From the NCBI RefSeq assembly GCF_041154745.1, contig NZ_AP031573.1, positions 1,054,001 through 1,118,000 of the forward strand: a stretch of 64,000 nucleotides of DNA, read 5' to 3'. Source of the DNA: Flavobacterium sp. CFS9. GTDB taxonomy: Bacteria > Bacteroidota > Bacteroidia > Flavobacteriales > Flavobacteriaceae. Below the pieces are notes generated by a model. That model made no database searches, was not told where the DNA came from, and saw only the letters and a program-made list of their open reading frames with translations. This document shows positions 23,946 to 32,656 of the stretch, piece by piece (within the stretch, counting starts at the first letter, position 1; each line of letters begins with the position of its first letter). A program made the translations under genes and the position numbers.

Positions 23946-25295
23946 TTAATCGACGGAATTTTCTGCTTTTTCAGGAATTTTAACCTGAACAAAAAGTAAT
24001 GATAATGCATATACGAAAGCTGGTGCTGCAGTACGCATGGCGGCATGATTAATCGTTAACAACCAAAAGGCAAAAAATGACAAAAAGTAGAGATGTTGCT
24101 TGTTACTTATATAGACGACAAAAGGAGTCAAAAATAATATTATTAGTCCAAAAAACCCAAACAAACCATGTTCACTAAACATACGAGTAATTTCGTTGTG
24201 TGAAGCTGCGTCATCTCCAAATCTTTCTGCCCTAACATACCTTCCCATTCCTGGTCCAACTCCTAAAATGGGGTTATCCATAAAAAGGGCAAATTCTTCA
24301 TTCATAATTTGTTCCCTTCCTCCCAAGCGGTCTTTTTTATTCCTCCCTCTCGCATCCTGATTTGCATAACGTTTTTCTATAAGTCCTTTGGTCTGAAAAG
24401 AAGAGTACGTCCAAACTCCTATGCCTATTAATCCCGTAAGAATAAAAACCAATACGAATTTGTTTTTCCCTCGTAGATTTGAGTACTTATATAACAAGAA
24501 TAATAAACAAACAATCATGACCACAGCTGTTAGAACCCCTCCTCTTGAAAAGGTAACAATACCTCTATAGGTCACAAATATTAGTAAAACTCCGTTTAGA
24601 ATAATTTTTATTTTCGATTTTGAAAACAATATCAATTGTGTAAAAAACACAAACATTCCCAAGCCCAAAGCGGTAGAAACCTGATTAGGTCCAAATCCTC
24701 CGGAAGTTTCAAAATTAGATTGTGTACCTGTAACTACATCTCTAACACTGGGATTAAATAAAAACAAATATACTGTTGTGCTCAATATCGGTAATCCCAT
24801 TGCAACCAATACATTTTGCAAATTCGAAAACAAAATTCTTCTTTTAAACATGTAAATTGATGATATTGCTAAACACAATGGCCCTGATAAATTAAACACC
24901 AATGATTTTTTAATATCTATAGAAGGATTAAAAGCGGTAGCTGTTATTAAGATACCCGGAATCAGCAAGACAAGAAAAACCCAATATATAAAGGCATTTG
25001 TCGAAAAATTACTATATATCATACCCAACAGCATGAAAAAAATGACATTGACTTTAACATATTCATTGTTAAAATTTCCTCCTGTCATCCGCAAAAAAAC
25101 CTCAACACCTACCAAATATGCCGCAACTATCAGTACTTCATTGTTTACATTTTTAGTCCGGTAAACAATAAAGAGACCTACAGCAGGAATTAAAAGCGCA
25201 TATATTTTCGATAAAAAAGGCACAGCAAAAACAACTACAGCAATTACTGCATGAATTAGAAGCAGAAGAATATAATGTTCTTTTTTATTTTTCAT
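23946..25295 (-). CDS. O-antigen ligase / polymerase family protein
   Basis: This 449-residue inner-membrane protein has about eleven hydrophobic segments. The large periplasmic loop contains FMDNPILGVGPGMGRYVRAE followed by AASHNEITRMFSEHGLFGFF, which matches the Wzy_C/O-antigen ligase region. These enzymes either join finished O-chains to lipid A-core (WaaL) or polymerise repeats (Wzy); sequence alone does not decide. With a Wzm/Wzt exporter in the same locus, a ligase role is favoured, because ABC-exported chains are polymerised in the cytoplasm. The sugar-chemistry steps upstream provide its substrate. Confidence 0.85.
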   Translation of the reverse strand: MKNKKEHYILLLLIHAVIAVVVFAVPFLSKIYALLIPAVGLFIVYRTKNVNNEVLIVAAYLVGVEVFLRMTGGNFNNEYVKVNVIFFMLLGMIYSNFSTNAFIYWVFLVLLIPGILITATAFNPSIDIKKSLVFNLSGPLCLAISSIYMFKRRILFSNLQNVLVAMGLPILSTTVYLFLFNPSVRDVVTGTQSNFETSGGFGPNQVSTALGLGMFVFFTQLILFSKSKIKIILNGVLLIFVTYRGIVTFSRGGVLTAVVMIVCLLFLLYKYSNLRGKNKFVLVFILTGLIGIGVWTYSSFQTKGLIEKRYANQDARGRNKKDRLGGREQIMNEEFALFMDNPILGVGPGMGRYVRAERFGDDAASHNEITRMFSEHGLFGFFGLIILFLTPFVVYISNKQHLYFLSFFAFWLLTINHAAMRTAAPAFVYALSLLFVQVKIPEKAENSVD

Positions 25296-25313
25296 TTATT
25301 AGGTCTATTGTTT

Positions 25314-26399
25314 TCAAACTGTAAAAGTAAGTAAAGATTTCAACCATAAAAGATATTCTTTTACAATCGCACTTTCACTAAAATTTAGCTGAACCTTATT
25401 ATACAATTCTAAAGCCATTTCATCTCTGTACTTACCGGATACTATTAATTTTTCGATTGCTCCGGCAAACTCTTTTAAGTTATCAGGTTCTACTATTAAT
25501 CCTTCTTTACCGGAGGTAATTATCTTTGAAATTTCGCCTACGTTTGTAGCAACCACAGGCAATTTATATAATCCATACTCTAAAACAGCCAATGGAAGCC
25601 CTTCTGAAACTGATGTTAAAACAGCAATCTGACATTGTTCTAAAGCAGATCCGACGTTAGTAGTGGTTCCATAAAAGAAAATGGTCTCCTGAAGGTCCAA
25701 ATCCATAACTTTTTGTTTCAGAATTTTAGAATAAGAATCTTCAAAGTCTTTTCCAAACAAATGATAGGTCCAGTCCGGAAACTTGTTCTTTAGCAAATTA
25801 GCCGCTTCAAGTAATAATTCATGATTTTTCTGAGGGCGCAAATTGGCTACACAAATAATCCTTTTATCCTCAGATCCGTTTAAGTTTTGTTTCTGGCCGG
25901 ATTTACTATCAACAATAAAATTAGGAAAATAAACAATATCTGAACACCACAGATAAGACGCTGCCCAATCTTTTAAGGCTGAATTTACCGAAATAATCCC
26001 AGTAAAGAAAAAAGAACCAAGTTTTAAACTTAAGTTTTTCCGGGCGTATAAATCTTGCGAAATACCATAATGATCGTGCCAGATAATTTTAATTTTGGGC
26101 AAAGTCAATTTAACTAAAACGGCAGTAAAAAAAGAAGAACTGTGAGCATGAATCACCTCAACTTTATTCTTTTTTATGTATTTACGCAATGTAAAAACGG
26201 CCTGTAAATCTATTTTTTTTCTTTTCTTTAAAAACAAATAGGGAACGCTATCATCAATCTGATTTACCAGTAATCCTTCTTTTCGGGAAACAACTAAACC
26301 TGAAAACGCTATGTTTTTTGATAGTGCATTTGCATAGTTTACCGCCATACGCTCTGCACCTCCGGCTTCTAAAGAATCTATTATTTGTATAATTCTCAT
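25314..26399 (-). CDS. Glycosyltransferase, GT-B fold, GT4 type
   Basis: The protein has 361 residues and is cytosolic or membrane-associated. It starts MRIIQIIDSLEAGGAERMAV, the N-terminal GT4 signature. The C-terminal donor domain shows NLRPQKNHELLLEAANLLKN and the EX7E-type VLTSVSEGLPLAVLEYGLYK, with the second glutamate in place. It transfers an unknown sugar to the lipid-linked oligosaccharide. The start codon overlaps the previous gene by four bases (ATGA), so translation is coupled. Confidence 0.88.
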   Translation of the reverse strand: MRIIQIIDSLEAGGAERMAVNYANALSKNIAFSGLVVSRKEGLLVNQIDDSVPYLFLKKRKKIDLQAVFTLRKYIKKNKVEVIHAHSSSFFTAVLVKLTLPKIKIIWHDHYGISQDLYARKNLSLKLGSFFFTGIISVNSALKDWAASYLWCSDIVYFPNFIVDSKSGQKQNLNGSEDKRIICVANLRPQKNHELLLEAANLLKNKFPDWTYHLFGKDFEDSYSKILKQKVMDLDLQETIFFYGTTTNVGSALEQCQIAVLTSVSEGLPLAVLEYGLYKLPVVATNVGEISKIITSGKEGLIVEPDNLKEFAGAIEKLIVSGKYRDEMALELYNKVQLNFSESAIVKEYLLWLKSLLTFTV

Positions 26400-27514
26400 T
26401 TTAACAAGAGTTTTTTAATTTCGGCTTCAAAAACATCGGTCGTATAATTTTGTGACCAATTGCCTGCTAAATTACTTTTGTTAAAAAAGAGCGTCTGATT
26501 CTTCAGTATTCCGATTATTTCATTAACATCTTTCTCGAAATCCATTTCTAACAAAAGCCCCCTGTTACCATAATCGAGCATAAAGGGAACACAGGATATT
26601 TTGGTTGCAATAGGCACACATCCCCAAAACATTCCTTCGGCAATTGCTTTTGGCCAGCCTTCGCTTTTTGATGGCAAAATGACAAAATGAGTTTTTTGAT
26701 AAGCTTTTTTTACGGTTTCCAGATCCTGATTTCCATGCAAAACAATTTCTTTCTCTAAACTATTGTTTTTAATATATTCTTCTAAAAAATTTCTTTCCGA
26801 TCCTTCTCCATATAAACTTAACACTACGTTATTTCCTCTTTTTAATAATTCATGAACCAATTGTAATGCATATAACGGATTTTTGCCCGGAGTAAGACTT
26901 CCCACAAAAATAAATTCTATCCTATTATCAAAACTTATTTTTTTAATACTTTCTTTTTCTGCGTCAGCATAAGTTGCAGTAAAAAAAGGCTTAATATTTT
27001 GTGATTGATTTTTCCATTCTCCATACACCAAAACTTTCATCTTTCGGGTCAAAAAAGGATTGTTTAAAATCCATTTTTGAATTTTATAACTACAGGGCTG
27101 TTTACTTTCAGGATCCCAATTACCCGCATATTTAGCTGTTTTAGGCTTATTTGGAAAAAATACCTGAACAAAACATGCCAACAAACCTATATTTCCGGGA
27201 CAGCGCAAATGAATATGGTCTGCCTTTTTCATTGCTTTGAATAAAACCAAAATATTATAAAAACTGGAAAAGAAGGATTTTAGAATATTTGAAAAAGAAC
27301 TTAAATTAAAATCTTTAAGCTGAAAATGCTTTTTGAAAGTAAAGGGAATTTCAGTGATTAAAAGTCCTCTGTCTTTTTCCCAAACCGGGCAGCAGAAAAT
27401 AAAATCATCGCTAAACTGCTCTAAAATAATTAGCTCCTTCACATAAGGACTATAAGCAAATGGAATTTGATTTTTATAAATTAATGGCGCTGATGAGACA
27501 ATTAATAATTTCAT
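26396..27514 (-). CDS. Glycosyltransferase, GT4 type
   Basis: This 372-residue protein begins KLLIVSSAPLIYKNQIPFAY, and an aspartate-rich acceptor half follows. The donor domain has FIFVGSLTPGKNPLYALQLV (about residue 202) and VILPSKSEGWPKAIAEGMFW (about 270), with an EX7E pair. Its stop overlaps the next gene start by four bases, and its own start overlaps the upstream stop by one. Donor and linkage are unknown. A cysteine-rich stretch is absent and no membrane segment is clear. Confidence 0.87.
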   Translation of the reverse strand: MKLLIVSSAPLIYKNQIPFAYSPYVKELIILEQFSDDFIFCCPVWEKDRGLLITEIPFTFKKHFQLKDFNLSSFSNILKSFFSSFYNILVLFKAMKKADHIHLRCPGNIGLLACFVQVFFPNKPKTAKYAGNWDPESKQPCSYKIQKWILNNPFLTRKMKVLVYGEWKNQSQNIKPFFTATYADAEKESIKKISFDNRIEFIFVGSLTPGKNPLYALQLVHELLKRGNNVVLSLYGEGSERNFLEEYIKNNSLEKEIVLHGNQDLETVKKAYQKTHFVILPSKSEGWPKAIAEGMFWGCVPIATKISCVPFMLDYGNRGLLLEMDFEKDVNEIIGILKNQTLFFNKSNLAGNWSQNYTTDVFEAEIKKLLLK

Positions 27515-28068
27515 TAAATATATCCTTTTGAGCCGTTTTGAGAAATGATTACAGCCGGAACCCCCATTGCAACAGCATTCTCCGGTAAAGAATCTTTAAC
27601 CATAGAGCAGGCACCGATTAGTACATTATTGCCAATAGTAATTTTACCGGCAACTACTGCATTGGCTCCAATATATATATTATTCCCTAAAACTGGTATT
27701 CCTCGCTTTTCGCCATTACCTGATACACCAATAGTAACGCCTTGTGATATATTACAATTATCTCCAATAATAGCCTTTGCATTGATAATAATACCTCCAA
27801 AATGACCTATATAAAAGGAATGCCCGATTTTTACAGAAGATGCTATCGAAATCCCTGTGACAATTTCGATCGTTTTTTGCCATACCAAAGTAGAAAACAA
27901 CAGAGGAAGTCTAAATAATTTCCAGGTAATATTAGTATAAATGTAATAGGCAATCCTATATTGAAAAGTGGCCCAAAAGCCCTGAGTAAAAAATACAATT
28001 ACAAAGAAATGACCGCCATATTTGCGGTATTTTCTATAATCTGACTTTATAAGTTGAAATAAATTCAT
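27514..28068 (-). CDS. Serine-acetyltransferase-like hexapeptide O-acetyltransferase
   Basis: The protein has 184 residues. After an N-terminal helical region (residues 1-70), a left-handed beta-helix follows, with repeats such as IGDNCNISQGVTIG, VLGNNIYIGANAVV and IGNNVLIGACSMV. The catalytic histidine region IGHSFYIGHFGG lies at about residue 83. It uses acetyl-CoA. The family includes CysE and the capsule acetyltransferases of WcaB type. In this locus, and tightly coupled to two glycosyltransferase genes, O-acetylation of a sugar is more likely than a role in cysteine synthesis. The exact acceptor is unknown. Confidence 0.84.
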   Translation of the reverse strand: MNLFQLIKSDYRKYRKYGGHFFVIVFFTQGFWATFQYRIAYYIYTNITWKLFRLPLLFSTLVWQKTIEIVTGISIASSVKIGHSFYIGHFGGIIINAKAIIGDNCNISQGVTIGVSGNGEKRGIPVLGNNIYIGANAVVAGKITIGNNVLIGACSMVKDSLPENAVAMGVPAVIISQNGSKGYI

Positions 28069-28077
28069 CTAACTATT

Positions 28078-29073
28078 TTATTCTTCAGGTTTATTAAAAA
28101 TTAAACTAAACCAGCCTAAAATTCTACCAAGACTTTCTGTAAAAGCGGCTTTTTTGTTACTTGAGGTAAATGTATTACTAAATCTGACCAATGTCAAAAG
28201 TAATGTAATTGCATTCCATTTGTATCTATTCTTAAAATCCGGATTGGGGTTTTTAACACGCCAGACATACCATCCGTTTCTAACTACCATTTTTCCATAA
28301 TAATACCGGTTGGGTCTTCCGGTTTCGGCATGAAAATGACCTAATCTTGCGGCTGTATTGATATAAAGTTTACCAATCTTTGCGACTCTTAAAGTAAAAT
28401 CAGCATCTTCATATAAACCATAACCTTCAAAATAGGTAGAAAATGACAGCTTCTCAAAAACTGATTTTTTAAAGGAAGAAACGCCTCCCATTAATTGCTC
28501 AACTTCATATATTTTACCACTGGGTGGCAAAAAACCAATACTTCTGCCATGTGAGAATAAAGGAGAAAAACCAGGGAGACAATTACTGTCTAAATGAAGT
28601 TTTTTTCGCAAAACAAACCTGCTTCCGTCTTTGCGTTTCCATCCGTCAAAATAAAATTCATTAATCTGAGGAATGTAATTTTGGGTTGCTTTTTCCCATT
28701 TTACTTCATTCGTAATATAACCTCCTACGCCCATAGCATCAGGAAACACGCTATAGGTTTGTAATAAATTTTCAAAATAATCTGACTCCAGAATTGTGTC
28801 ATCATCCAAAAAACAAACAACTTCAATACCCTGACCAACTTTACCAATACCAAAATTCCTTTGTCTGGTAAGTCCGCGATTTTGATCATCAACTAAAAAG
28901 TACTTTAAATTTTGAAATGAATTCTCACTTAAAATAATTTCTGATTCCTTATTTACAGAACCGTCGATAATTAAAATTTCATCCGGATATAAGGTTTGTG
29001 TCTTTACGGATTGCAATAACTCCAGCAGAGGCTGAGGACGCATGTAAGTACAAATGATTAAAGAAAATTTCAT
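28078..29073 (-). CDS. Glycosyltransferase, GT-A fold, GT2 family
   Basis: The protein has 331 residues. The N-terminal GT2 domain begins KFSLIICTYMRPQPLLELLQ, with EILIIDGSV and the metal-binding FLDDDTILESDYFE near residue 92. A conserved acceptor-site pattern follows at about residue 226 (YEDADFTLRVAKIG). A C-terminal charged helix may touch the membrane. It transfers an unknown sugar in chain assembly. The neighbouring genes are ten and three bases away on each side, so it lies in the same operon. Confidence 0.88.
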   Translation of the reverse strand: MKFSLIICTYMRPQPLLELLQSVKTQTLYPDEILIIDGSVNKESEIILSENSFQNLKYFLVDDQNRGLTRQRNFGIGKVGQGIEVVCFLDDDTILESDYFENLLQTYSVFPDAMGVGGYITNEVKWEKATQNYIPQINEFYFDGWKRKDGSRFVLRKKLHLDSNCLPGFSPLFSHGRSIGFLPPSGKIYEVEQLMGGVSSFKKSVFEKLSFSTYFEGYGLYEDADFTLRVAKIGKLYINTAARLGHFHAETGRPNRYYYGKMVVRNGWYVWRVKNPNPDFKNRYKWNAITLLLTLVRFSNTFTSSNKKAAFTESLGRILGWFSLIFNKPEE

Positions 29074-29076
29074 ATT

Positions 29077-30615
29077 CTATTTATATCTGATCCCCAGATC
29101 TTTTAGTTTTTTGGCATAAAACAGTGATTTTTTAAACTGAAGATTTTTGTACGGAATTCTAAAAAATCGGTACAATAGACTTTTTTTGGAACCTTTGAAG
29201 AGGTATAGAAAAAAATATTTGTACTTGTATTCAATTACTTGCTGAGGAGTAAAATGCTTTACAATACCGTACATAATTGTCGGACTTGGTACGGGACGAA
29301 TCATCTTTACGGGAGTATCCAATTCCCATGGTTGTGTTTTTCTCTTTTTCCCTGTGATTCTAGCCTGATTTCCCCAAAAGCGATACCCGCCTGCAGGTGG
29401 TTTTAGATGCAAATTTGGAGAAAAAGGATTTAAGATAACCACCTGCCCTAATTTAGCCAGCGATATTCCAAAATCAGTATCTTCACCATAACCTCCGTCA
29501 AAGTTAATATCATTGCCTGTTAGTTTTCTGACGTATTCGGTTTTTACACAGGAATTGGCATTGCTAAAAGTTGAGGATGCGCCGGATTTCCATCTTTTCT
29601 CTCCTAATTTTTCAAGTTTAACTTCTAAATCTTTTAATTCCTGCTGTTCATTATCTGCTCTGATATCTAAGCCATTGCAGGCACTCACCTTATAGGTTTG
29701 CATTAACCGAATATGATTTTCAATAAAATTCGACTGTACCCGAACATCATCGTCTCCAAAAACGATATATTCACCCGTACACAACTCTATAGCTTCATTA
29801 CGGGCTCTGCAGCTTCCTTTTGTTTCCTGCCATTTTACAATTAACTCAAAAGGAAATCGTCTTTCATAATACATTTTTTCATTCCTGAGGGCTTCGGGAG
29901 TTGCATCGACTACAACTACCTGCGAAACGGGATAACTCTGTACACTCAGATCTTCTAACAATTGTAACGTAAAATCCTGACGCATCATTGTTGGAATAAT
30001 ATAACTAACAGATGGTTTACCTTCGATACGGTTTAAGTCACGAGGTTTAATAACTGGTTTTTCAGAGCTTCTTTTAAAATTTTTCGCAGCATAAAAAAAA
30101 GCATTCCATTCTTTCCATTTCCAGAAACCTTCCCGATAAAGCATGAATAAGGAATGCTCTTTTTTAAAGTTTTTTCTAAAAAAAATGTATCGGTCTTTTG
30201 CAGTTATATTTATTTTCTCCTTGACATTATCTATAAATAACCCTTTTATATAAAGGGGAATTGCAGCAGAATTTCGTAATGCGTTATACCCAAAATCTAA
30301 TGCCTCAATTTGATGATTTTGATATTCTGTATCAAACCCGCCTAGAGTTTCCCAGACAGACTTTCGAATGGCAAATGAATTTGAATTAATTCGCCAGCTC
30401 ACACACTCGTCCAGATGGTCAAAATCATTGATGTACCAAAAAAAAGTCGCAGTTTGATAAACCAGTTCCGGGAATGCATTTTTATAACCTTGTTCAAATG
30501 AACTATGCCAAATATCTCCGGCGCCAGAACACAAAACTTCCAGTTTCTCTAAGTCAGGTTGCCCATTGTAAAGAATAATCTCTCCACTCCTTGTTCTAAA
30601 CTCATTCAATTTCAT
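29077..30615 (-). CDS. Two-part GT2 glycosyltransferase with a truncated extra GT-A domain
   Basis: This 512-residue protein has two related parts. The C-terminal part (about 200-480) is a full GT-A enzyme: SVSYIIPTMMRQDFTLQLLE, QVVVVDATPEALRN, and DDD in VFGDDDVRVQSNF, with an acceptor-site GGYGEDTDFGISLAKLG. The N-terminal part (about 1-185) resembles only the second half of a GT2 domain: NSFAIRKSVWETLGGFDTEY with EALDFGYNALRNSA, and no DXD of its own. It may be a fused remnant or an acceptor-binding module. The start is an ATG (MKLNEFRTRSGEIILY). It lies four bases from the next gene. Confidence 0.85.
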   Translation of the reverse strand: MKLNEFRTRSGEIILYNGQPDLEKLEVLCSGAGDIWHSSFEQGYKNAFPELVYQTATFFWYINDFDHLDECVSWRINSNSFAIRKSVWETLGGFDTEYQNHQIEALDFGYNALRNSAAIPLYIKGLFIDNVKEKINITAKDRYIFFRKNFKKEHSLFMLYREGFWKWKEWNAFFYAAKNFKRSSEKPVIKPRDLNRIEGKPSVSYIIPTMMRQDFTLQLLEDLSVQSYPVSQVVVVDATPEALRNEKMYYERRFPFELIVKWQETKGSCRARNEAIELCTGEYIVFGDDDVRVQSNFIENHIRLMQTYKVSACNGLDIRADNEQQELKDLEVKLEKLGEKRWKSGASSTFSNANSCVKTEYVRKLTGNDINFDGGYGEDTDFGISLAKLGQVVILNPFSPNLHLKPPAGGYRFWGNQARITGKKRKTQPWELDTPVKMIRPVPSPTIMYGIVKHFTPQQVIEYKYKYFFLYLFKGSKKSLLYRFFRIPYKNLQFKKSLFYAKKLKDLGIRYK

Positions 30616-30619
30616 TTCT

Positions 30620-31771
30620 TTATTCCGGATTGATTATTTTTTTATAAAAATTAATATTGTCATTTGTTATTTTATCAGTGCCAAAAAAATGTTCAACTCT
30701 GCTTCTTGCTTTTTCTCCTGTCTCTTTTGTCAATCTCGAATTATCGAGAAACTGAGCAATTTTGGCAGCGAACAAACTATGATTTTTTGGATCAACTAAA
30801 AAACCACTTTCCCCATCAATAATCACTTCTCCTGCCCAACCAATATCAGATGCTACGATTGCTTTATGCATCGCCATAGCTTCAAGCCAGGAAACAGGAA
30901 AAGCTTCTGCAAAAGAAGGGAATACACAAACTGTTGCCTGCTCAATCTTCTTCTTAATTTCGGAGTAAGGAACACTCCCTAAATAAGAAACATTTGCTTG
31001 GGCTCTTTCTGAAAAAAGATTCTGCATCATTTGCCAGGTCGACAAATTACCCGAAATAATATCCGGAACATCTTTCCCTACTAAAATGAGTTTTGCTTCG
31101 GGATCGTTCTTTATTACTTCATTAAAAATTAAAGGCAATTCTAAAAGTCCTTTTTTTCTAATGAGGCTCCCAAAATAAAATATACTTTTATCATTAGCAA
31201 CCAAATTGTCTGAAGGCTGAAATAGATTTATATCAACGAGATTAGGAATCACGTTAAATTTTTTGCTCAGACCAAAAACCATATTTGTTGTATCTGCTGT
31301 AAACTGACTTACAGATAATAAGGCCGTTGCTTTTTTCAAGGCTCTTTTTTCATGAAACTTATTAATCCATTTTACAGGACGATTATCCAGATGACAGAAA
31401 TAAGTATCAGATCCGTGTAGTCGAATTACAACCGGACATTTTTTAGGCTGAATAAAAGAAGTAATGCCTGTCCAGTCTGCCGCTTCTACTAAATCAATTT
31501 CTTTAGCAGAAAATAACTGATTGATTATTTTCTCTAGTTTTTTTCTGGTCAGAAACCACGATAATCCTTTTAATTTCTTATTTTTTATTTGTTGGATAAT
31601 GATGCCATTGTCCGTAAAAATATCATCTTTATGCTGACCATACACCAAAATACGAACTGAAACTCCTTTTTCTAAAAGTCCAATTGCTAAGCTTTTAATA
31701 CTTGTTCCCAAACCGCCTGAATTTCCGGTTTCAGGGTGAGGATATTCCGGTGTTAGAAAAGCTATTCTCAT
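30620..31771 (-). CDS. Glycosyltransferase, GT4 type
   Basis: The protein has 383 residues and starts MRIAFLTPEYPHPETGNSGG, the classic GT4 beginning with a glycine-rich acceptor loop. The donor domain has YFGSLIRKKGLLELPLIFNE (about 205) and FPSFAEAFPVSWLEAMAMHK (about 287) with an EX7E pair. It probably transfers a hexose or deoxyhexose; the donor is not predictable. It sits between the SGNH-like gene and the double GT2. Confidence 0.9.
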   Translation of the reverse strand: MRIAFLTPEYPHPETGNSGGLGTSIKSLAIGLLEKGVSVRILVYGQHKDDIFTDNGIIIQQIKNKKLKGLSWFLTRKKLEKIINQLFSAKEIDLVEAADWTGITSFIQPKKCPVVIRLHGSDTYFCHLDNRPVKWINKFHEKRALKKATALLSVSQFTADTTNMVFGLSKKFNVIPNLVDINLFQPSDNLVANDKSIFYFGSLIRKKGLLELPLIFNEVIKNDPEAKLILVGKDVPDIISGNLSTWQMMQNLFSERAQANVSYLGSVPYSEIKKKIEQATVCVFPSFAEAFPVSWLEAMAMHKAIVASDIGWAGEVIIDGESGFLVDPKNHSLFAAKIAQFLDNSRLTKETGEKARSRVEHFFGTDKITNDNINFYKKIINPE

Positions 31772-31774
31772 AAT

Positions 31775-32656
31775 TTATCGATTGAAAAAGTCTTTTAAAA
31801 TTCGGGCTGTAAACATTCTTGCTCCCTCATCAGTCATATGTCCGCAAGAAGAAAAATATTTATTTTCTACCACCACATTCTCATAATTATGGATTTCCGG
31901 ATATGCTTTTTTAACTTTATCAAAATAGTTCATCCCCACCACATTCTCACACATTGGAGTCATTACCGCAATAAATTTTATATTATTGACTTTACAAATA
32001 TTTTTGATTTCTTCGTAGTATTTATTTTTGGGTAAAGGATTTAGGTTAACAATATTGTTTTTCATATTCCCATTTTTATGTTTTGCTAATGGATAATATC
32101 CTAAGTTATCTAATGCATTTGTTGCTTTACCTCCTGCTATATTGTAAATTTCTCTAAAACCAATTTTTGAATCAAACTTTATGTATCTATAAAAAGGTAT
32201 GTAATACAGTTCGTTAAAATTCTTTTGACCGGAGAAATGATCTTTTATAAGTTTTGAATTATGAATATAAGGCAGAAACTTTGCAGAAACCCCATCTGAT
32301 TCCTGATCATTAGAAAGATTCAAATCGGCTTCAAGGATTACGTTTTTGATTTCATATTTTCGTTCGATCATTAATTTTAGCATCAATGAGGCTTCAAACA
32401 GATGTCCGCCGCTCATACCGTAGTTAAATGTTTTCAATCCTTTCTCTTCAAACATCTGAGAAACAAAATGATTGTTGGCTCTCGAAGAACCTAAAATTAC
32501 AACGTCATATTTACGAACTTCAGAATTAAAAACAGACTCTATCTTCCCTCTGTTCTTAGATTGAAAAAAAATAGCGGTATACAAACCATCCAGTATTACG
32601 GCAATCAAAATTACGGCTATTAAGATTTTGGCTGTATAAATTAAAAATCGTTTCAT
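31775..32656 (-). CDS. SGNH-like membrane-anchored protein, likely O-acylation partner
   Basis: The protein has 293 residues with a single N-terminal hydrophobic segment (about 6-30) and a periplasmic domain. The block-I-like motif VVILGSSRANNHF (about residue 52) and the C-terminal HMTDEGARMFTARIL (about 273), which resembles the DxxH block, suggest an SGNH-hydrolase fold. The gene abuts an MBOAT gene (one-base overlap). In alginate and related systems an MBOAT and an SGNH-type protein (AlgJ/AlgX, DltD) act together to O-acetylate a polymer in the periplasm, so this is a likely acyl acceptor-transfer partner. Function is inferred from context and fold. Confidence 0.75.
   Translation of the reverse strand: MKRFLIYTAKILIAVILIAVILDGLYTAIFFQSKNRGKIESVFNSEVRKYDVVILGSSRANNHFVSQMFEEKGLKTFNYGMSGGHLFEASLMLKLMIERKYEIKNVILEADLNLSNDQESDGVSAKFLPYIHNSKLIKDHFSGQKNFNELYYIPFYRYIKFDSKIGFREIYNIAGGKATNALDNLGYYPLAKHKNGNMKNNIVNLNPLPKNKYYEEIKNICKVNNIKFIAVMTPMCENVVGMNYFDKVKKAYPEIHNYENVVVENKYFSSCGHMTDEGARMFTARILKDFFNR

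Noticed and set aside
27514..28068. CysE serine acetyltransferase for cysteine synthesis
   Set aside because: The fold matches, but the gene overlaps a glycosyltransferase gene and is ten bases from another, so sugar O-acetylation is the better call.
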